DNA of 9,988 bases from Acidimicrobiales bacterium (GTDB taxonomy: Bacteria; Actinomycetota; Acidimicrobiia; Acidimicrobiales; Palsa-688), in assembly GCA_030039575.1 (NCBI GenBank), contig JASHVH010000475.1:1-9988 (forward strand), given 5' to 3'. Both the position numbers and the translations under genes were made by a program. Below the pieces are notes generated by a model. It searched no databases, was not told the DNA's origin, and saw only the letters and a program-made list of their open reading frames with translations. This document shows positions 5,935-9,988 of this stretch, piece by piece (within the stretch, counting starts at the first letter, position 1; each line of letters opens with the position of its first letter).

Positions 5935-7509
5935 GGCCAACATGATCGGCGGGCAGCGGAAATAAGTTATCGTCGGGTCCCGCCCTACCTGGTCCTCGGC
6001 CATCTCGAGGGCGTCCGCCAACGTAGTGGCGGGTTTGAAGCCCATACGGCGGACCGCTCTCCTGTTGCCACCCACAATGATGGTATTGCTGGCGTACTCC
6101 AGGGCGTGTGCTCCCCAATACCACATGTAAAAGGGGTGGACACCGTGATAGGCGTAGCTCGTCCGGTAGAGGTGGCGGTACCACTCGTCCGTGGCGAAAC
6201 GTTCCTCGTAGAGTTTTTCGATCTGGAGCGGGTCGGTCGTGGACGAAAGGACTTCCTCGAAGAAGTCGATATAGGAGGGGTGGTGCACCGGGTGAAAAGC
6301 CCACGGCGTCGGGTGGGAGACGATGACGACCCCGCCCGGGCGCACCAGTGGCTTTCCGATATAGAAATTGAAAAAGTACCCGAGGCTCAGGCACATGACG
6401 AGGATGGGGTTCATGATCGATCCGACGTTGTACGGGCCGACGTGGGGGAGCCCGAATATCACTACGTCGCTTTGGCCCTCGACCTCGACGAGTTGCTGGC
6501 GGTGCAGGTTGGCGATGGTGGCGGCGTGGACAGCCTCGACCTCACCGGCCTGGACGCTCGTCATCTGTTGCGGCGAGAGCACAGCCTGGAACAGCGCCCT
6601 TTTCGCCGACGGGCTTAACGCGTCGGCGCCCCGGCTGGCGGCCACGAACGTGGCGCGGTCCTTCACGCCCCACTCCCATTCCCGTTTCTGCAGGAACGCC
6701 ATTTGCGAAGGAAAGGTATCGTTGTTCAGCGTCGTCTCGACCTGGAAGACCCGGACTTGCTGGCCGAGGAGCCGTCCTATGCGCCAAGCAGAGCTATGCA
6801 GCTCGGAATTCGGCCGGTCCATGAGCGAACGGCTGTGCTGAAGGGTACGGACATTGTGGTGATGACGGACGCTCCGGTAGCTCATCAGGCCGGTGGAGGT
6901 CGATTTGTGGCCGCCGTCCATGGCCACGAGGTTTATGTTGACGTACACGAGCAGGTCGGACTCGGCCACGCGCCGGTTCACCTCGACGTCTTCGCCTTTG
7001 TCTGTTTGCCCCAGCATTACGAGCCCGGACGGGTCCTCGGCATCGTGTTGCAGCAGCGCGCCGTAGGGGGCGAAGGCGTCGAATATGCGGTCTCCCAGGC
7101 AATGGCGCAGTTCTGCATCGGTCATCCGGCGGTGCAACCCGAGGGCGGCGATAAGGACCACGTCGTCGACGCCGGCTTCGGCGGCCAACTCGAGGACGGC
7201 TTCGATGACCCGTTGGCGGTTATCGGGCCGGCGCATGGGCGGCAGCGGCAGGGAGAGGTCGTCGAACGCGATCGTCAAGCGCATCCCGGCGTACAAAAGC
7301 TCGGGTAGCGGGGGGCTGTCGCCGAGAGGTTCGAGTAAGGCCCGGCGTACGGCGGCGTCAGGGTCGGGGAGAGGGGCCAGCGGCTCGGGGGCGTACACGA
7401 CCCGGCTGCGTTCGGCCGGCAAACGCTCCAGCCGGAAGCCCTCGCCGTGCCAGACAAGCACGGGGGGTGTGGAGCGGTCGACTTCGAGGACGAACCCGGG
7501 CCGGGGCAT
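5923..7509 (-). CDS. DUF2088/LarA-family (lactate racemase-like) protein
   Basis: This 528-residue protein has the N-terminal DUF2088 domain of LarA, the nickel-pincer-cofactor (NPN) lactate racemase. Visible family blocks are LTIAFDDLSLPLPPM (78-92), ALGLHRRMTDAELRHCLG (122-139, matching the LarA GTHR-x-MT block), LQHDAED (153-159), VNINLVAMDGGHKSTSTGL (190-208, with H201 and K202 near the Lys that anchors the cofactor) and HHHNV (216-220). A C-terminal part (about 340-528) has SDVVIFGLPHVGPYN and an aromatic-rich stretch (YAYHGVHPFYMWYWGAH, 452-468). It is about 100 residues longer than LarA. Where LarA has D-x-T-R-P to bind the carboxylate, this protein has D-L-S-L-P, so lactate is an unlikely substrate. 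It starts 19 bp after the dehydrogenase gene, with a weak GAGGG 12 nt from the ATG. Its placement between lipid-type enzymes suggests a racemase/epimerase or hydride-transfer step. The actual reaction is unknown. Confidence 0.85.
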   Translation of the reverse strand: MPRPGFVLEVDRSTPPVLVWHGEGFRLERLPAERSRVVYAPEPLAPLPDPDAAVRRALLEPLGDSPPLPELLYAGMRLTIAFDDLSLPLPPMRRPDNRQRVIEAVLELAAEAGVDDVVLIAALGLHRRMTDAELRHCLGDRIFDAFAPYGALLQHDAEDPSGLVMLGQTDKGEDVEVNRRVAESDLLVYVNINLVAMDGGHKSTSTGLMSYRSVRHHHNVRTLQHSRSLMDRPNSELHSSAWRIGRLLGQQVRVFQVETTLNNDTFPSQMAFLQKREWEWGVKDRATFVAASRGADALSPSAKRALFQAVLSPQQMTSVQAGEVEAVHAATIANLHRQQLVEVEGQSDVVIFGLPHVGPYNVGSIMNPILVMCLSLGYFFNFYIGKPLVRPGGVVIVSHPTPWAFHPVHHPSYIDFFEEVLSSTTDPLQIEKLYEERFATDEWYRHLYRTSYAYHGVHPFYMWYWGAHALEYASNTIIVGGNRRAVRRMGFKPATTLADALEMAEDQVGRDPTITYFRCPPIMLANVH

Positions 7510-7528
7510 AAGGTGGCTGAACCCTCTT

Positions 7529-8734
7529 TTAATTAGGTGGTATTTTCTTTTCGCCCCGCATATCGAAAGCGATCTTTATTGCCCCGCGACGCCCGGCCGC
7601 GGCAGCGTGTTCGATCGCTTCGACAGGGCGCTCGAGCGGGTAGGTGGCCGACAGTAGCCGTTCGAAGCGAGCGGCGTCGGCCAGCTCGAAGGCGAGGTCG
7701 AAACTGTGGCGCCCGCCCATGGCTGGTTCCGGGCCGTACGTGTAAGCACCGCTGAGGGACACTTCTCGTTGCCAAAGGGGGGTGAGGTCGACATGGGCCG
7801 GCGCCGGCATCCCGGCCAGGACGAGCGACCCACCCGGGGCGGTGACGGCCAAGGCATCCGCGAGCGAGGCGGCGCTGCCGACGCAGTCGATCACCAGCGG
7901 TGCCCCCCCGGACAGCTGGCCTCCGTCCCTGATCCAGGACCCCGTTACCCGCCGGACTGCCCGCCGCAGTTCGGTCGGCTCGGCCACCGAAGTGGCGCCC
8001 AGCCGGGCGGCGAGGTCGCGCTGGTGGGGGTACTTGGCGATGGCGATGACGCGGGTGACGTCCTCCCGGAAGCGGGAAAGGGCGGCGATGGTGCACAGGC
8101 CCAGGGTGCCCGCCCCGATGACGACGGCTGCCGGTTCCTGCCCGGCGCCGGCGCCGGCGGCGCCCATGGGCATGAGGGCGGCGTGGATGGCACAGGCGGC
8201 CGGTTCGACGAGCACAGCGGCCTCGTCGGCCAGACCCTCTGGCACGTCGTGGAGCTGGCTCTGGTGGGCGACCAGTGCCAACGACCAACCGCCCCCGGTC
8301 TCGCGGCAATAACCCGTCTGTAGGCCGGGGCTTATGTGGCCGCCGGTCAGGTTGCGGCAATGGCGCCGCCGACCTTCGGCGCAGGCCGAGCAAAACGCCT
8401 GGATGCCGCGCGCCTCACAGGCCAAAACGGGTTCGATCACTACCCGCCGGCCGTCTTCGGCGTCGGCCACCACCTCGTGGCCGGGCACGAAAGGAAAGCT
8501 CACGATGGGTTCGAACCACCGGGACGAACGGGCGTCCACCGTGGCCAGGTCGCTCCCGCATATCCCGGCGAGGCGGGGGGACAACCGCTGCCAACCGGGA
8601 CCGGGGAGGTCCGGTGGGGTGACGTCGACCAGCCGGAGCGGGCCGAAGCGCCCACCCGCACCGGGCCTCAACCCGGAGGCCACCCGGGCCATGGCGAACC
8701 TCGCCACCGTCCGATCAACCTGCAGGGCTTTCAT
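7529..8734 (-). CDS. Zinc-dependent medium-chain alcohol/polyol dehydrogenase
   Basis: An NAD(P)-dependent oxidoreductase of the medium-chain superfamily, 401 residues. The GroES-like half has catalytic zinc ligands GICGSD (C59) and VPGHE (H86, E87), plus VEPAACAIHA (E177). A structural-zinc set is C106-x8-C115-x2-C118-x7-C126; its first spacing is longer than the common C-x2-C. The Rossmann half carries VVIGAGTLGL (204-213), then AKYPHQRDLAARLGA (233-247) and IDCVGSAASL (282-291). The start is ATG 8734, which overlaps the upstream TGA as ATGA, implying translational coupling. AAGGGA sits 3 nt before it. The longer open frame up to 8950 runs antisense-like through the upstream gene and is rejected. 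In this operon it probably oxidises or reduces a lipid-linked alcohol or polyol. Substrate and cofactor choice cannot be read from the sequence. Confidence 0.9.
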   Translation of the reverse strand: MKALQVDRTVARFAMARVASGLRPGAGGRFGPLRLVDVTPPDLPGPGWQRLSPRLAGICGSDLATVDARSSRWFEPIVSFPFVPGHEVVADAEDGRRVVIEPVLACEARGIQAFCSACAEGRRRHCRNLTGGHISPGLQTGYCRETGGGWSLALVAHQSQLHDVPEGLADEAAVLVEPAACAIHAALMPMGAAGAGAGQEPAAVVIGAGTLGLCTIAALSRFREDVTRVIAIAKYPHQRDLAARLGATSVAEPTELRRAVRRVTGSWIRDGGQLSGGAPLVIDCVGSAASLADALAVTAPGGSLVLAGMPAPAHVDLTPLWQREVSLSGAYTYGPEPAMGGRHSFDLAFELADAARFERLLSATYPLERPVEAIEHAAAAGRRGAIKIAFDMRGEKKIPPN

Positions 8735-9988
8735 ATTTCCCTTAGACCGGCCCGTCTGTCGTTTTGGCTCACCATGGGCCCAAACGGCAACAGCGGCCGC
8801 CGGTAACCGGCCGCCCGGGGCCAGTGCTCGACATGCCAACCCCGCTTGCGGGCGAGCGCCGCCAGCTTGGTCTCGGGGTTGACGGCCACCGGGTACCCGG
8901 CCGCCTCCAGCATGGGCAGGTCGCTGGTGGAGTCGGCGTACACGACGCACTCGGCCAGGTCGAGGCCGTGCTCCTTGGCATAGCTGGCCATGATGATCGC
9001 CCTCGCCTCTCCGGTGGGAGGTGCTTCGTCGAGTTCCCCGGAAAGTGCCCCGGCGTCGTCGCTCATATGGGCACAGAGGACATCGTCGAAGAGCGGGCGG
9101 AAGGGTTCGATCACGAAGTCCAGAGCCCCCGTGATCAGCAGCGTACGGTGGCCGACTGCCCTGTGCTCACGCACCCGCCGTATGCCGGCGGGGAACGACT
9201 TGGCCGCCAGCAGGTCGCTCGTCAACTCCCACGACTCCTGGCTGAGCTCGTCGAGGCTGGCGCCCTCGTAGCGGCGGTAGAACCACCGCAGGAAATCACC
9301 TCTGTCGATCATGTCGAGCGAGAGCATCCGGGGCGCTTCGAGCAGGGTCCGGACGGTGAACCGGGCCCGCTCCGCCAGGCCCATATGCCTGGTGGCGAAC
9401 CAGGCGTAGGAGTCCACGACATTGGTGGCCACGAGCGTGTTCTCGAGGTCGAACACGGCCATTTGCCGGTCAGGGGAGAGCACGGCCCTGCGGGCGCGTT
9501 CCTCCCGGGATAGGGCAGCTGTCCCCGGCCGGGGCCGGGCCTGGCTGGCCAGGCGCACCCGGGCATGGGCGACGACCGCCGGTACGTAGATGTCCTGACA
9601 GAAGTGGGCCCAGTCGAGGGCAGCCGGGTCGAGGCAGAACTCCTCGCGTTCATCGGGGGAGAGAAGTTCGTTGAGCTCGAGGAGGCGGTCGACGCTGAAT
9701 ATCGCTTCGGTCTCCGTGTAGGCGCCGTACAACTCGACGTAGCTAAGCGCCCGCTCGGCCTCGTCACGACGCTCTTCGATGCGGGCGGCCAAGTCGGCCT
9801 GGTTGCCCCGGAGGGGCAACGCCTGCAACGCCCGCTCGGCGCCCTGCAACACCCGCGTGGCCTGGCGCAGCTGGTTCTGGACGCGTCGACGGCCGGGGAA
9901 GGACCATTCCGGCACCACGATGGGCTGGCCCTTGTCGTCGGCCAGGGGATGCTCGGTGAACCAGTCGTGGCAAAGCGTGACGAGCTTC
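8731..9988 (-). CDS. Fatty acyl-reductase-type protein fused to a HAD-IB phosphatase-like domain (5' end missing)
   Basis: The frame is open from the window edge through 418 codons to TGA 8731-8733. The internal GTG at 9918 is not the start, because in-frame coding (LCHDWFTEHPLADDKGQPIVV) continues upstream of it. Numbering from 9918, residues 5-60 are helical and charged. Residues 60-112 (YVELYGAYTETEAIFSVDRL to DWAHFCQDIYVPAVV) resemble the C-terminal helical domain of fatty acyl-CoA reductases, so an N-terminal NAD(P)-binding reductase domain is expected off-window. From about 152 a HAD-IB domain follows: motif I FDLENT (D157, E159), motif II LLITGA, motif III region TGEARA, and motif IV VVYADSTSDLPMLEAAGYPVAVNP, ending with RKRGWHVEHW. 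Motif I has Glu where the second Asp is expected, and motif III seems to have Arg for Lys. It is the upstream gene of the visible operon. The HAD call is strong; the reductase call is moderate. Confidence 0.82.
   Translation of the reverse strand, partial: KLVTLCHDWFTEHPLADDKGQPIVVPEWSFPGRRRVQNQLRQATRVLQGAERALQALPLRGNQADLAARIEERRDEAERALSYVELYGAYTETEAIFSVDRLLELNELLSPDEREEFCLDPAALDWAHFCQDIYVPAVVAHARVRLASQARPRPGTAALSREERARRAVLSPDRQMAVFDLENTLVATNVVDSYAWFATRHMGLAERARFTVRTLLEAPRMLSLDMIDRGDFLRWFYRRYEGASLDELSQESWELTSDLLAAKSFPAGIRRVREHRAVGHRTLLITGALDFVIEPFRPLFDDVLCAHMSDDAGALSGELDEAPPTGEARAIIMASYAKEHGLDLAECVVYADSTSDLPMLEAAGYPVAVNPETKLAALARKRGWHVEHWPRAAGYRRPLLPFGPMVSQNDRRAGLREI

Noticed and set aside
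5915..6394. N-terminal extension of the acyltransferase frame up to 6394
   Set aside because: It overlaps the LarA-like gene on the same strand in another frame and has a low-complexity Arg/Pro/Gly composition. The compact ATG at 5914 right after the upstream stop fits the operon.
8735..8950. Extended start of the dehydrogenase at 8950
   Set aside because: The extension lies inside the HAD domain in another frame and has no family similarity. The ATGA overlap at 8731-8734 and the typical MKALQVDR opening favour 8734.

Overview
This is a GC-rich bacterial window with actinobacterial features: high-GC codon use, GTG starts, a Sec-exported solute-binding protein, and a reductase/HAD fusion of a type I associate with actinobacteria. 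Lineage below phylum is uncertain; Acidimicrobiia is only a guess. Every convincing gene but one is on the minus strand.

Minus-strand block 1 (about 1-3903), read from high to low coordinates. A LysR-type regulator (3903-2971) is followed by a 219-bp regulatory gap with repeats. Next come an AglE-like alpha-glucoside-type ABC solute-binding protein (2751-1342), a 143-bp gap with a strong stem-loop, and an AglF/MalF-like permease (1198-1, running off the window). The permease carries an unusual extracellular beta-sandwich-like insertion of about 150 residues between two transmembrane helices. No ATPase or second permease is visible; they may lie beyond position 1 or elsewhere in the genome.

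Centre. A 75-bp divergent gap separates lysR from the only plus-strand gene, an unrecognised protein of about four membrane helices with a Pro/Gly/Ser-rich disordered N-terminus (3979-4896). It converges on block 2, with a GC-rich hairpin between them.

Minus-strand block 2 (9988-4964), a tightly packed four-gene operon. It starts with a fatty-acyl-reductase-type protein fused to a HAD-IB domain (5' end outside the window). An ATGA overlap leads into a zinc-dependent medium-chain dehydrogenase. After 19 bp comes a DUF2088/LarA-family protein, and after 8 bp a PlsC-type acyltransferase. The set resembles a lipid pathway (acyl reduction, phosphoryl chemistry, alcohol/ketone redox, acyl transfer), possibly for ether lipids or another unusual lipid. 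That is an inference. The LarA-like gene placed inside it is the most intriguing part of the window. No tRNA, rRNA, CRISPR array or mobile element was seen.
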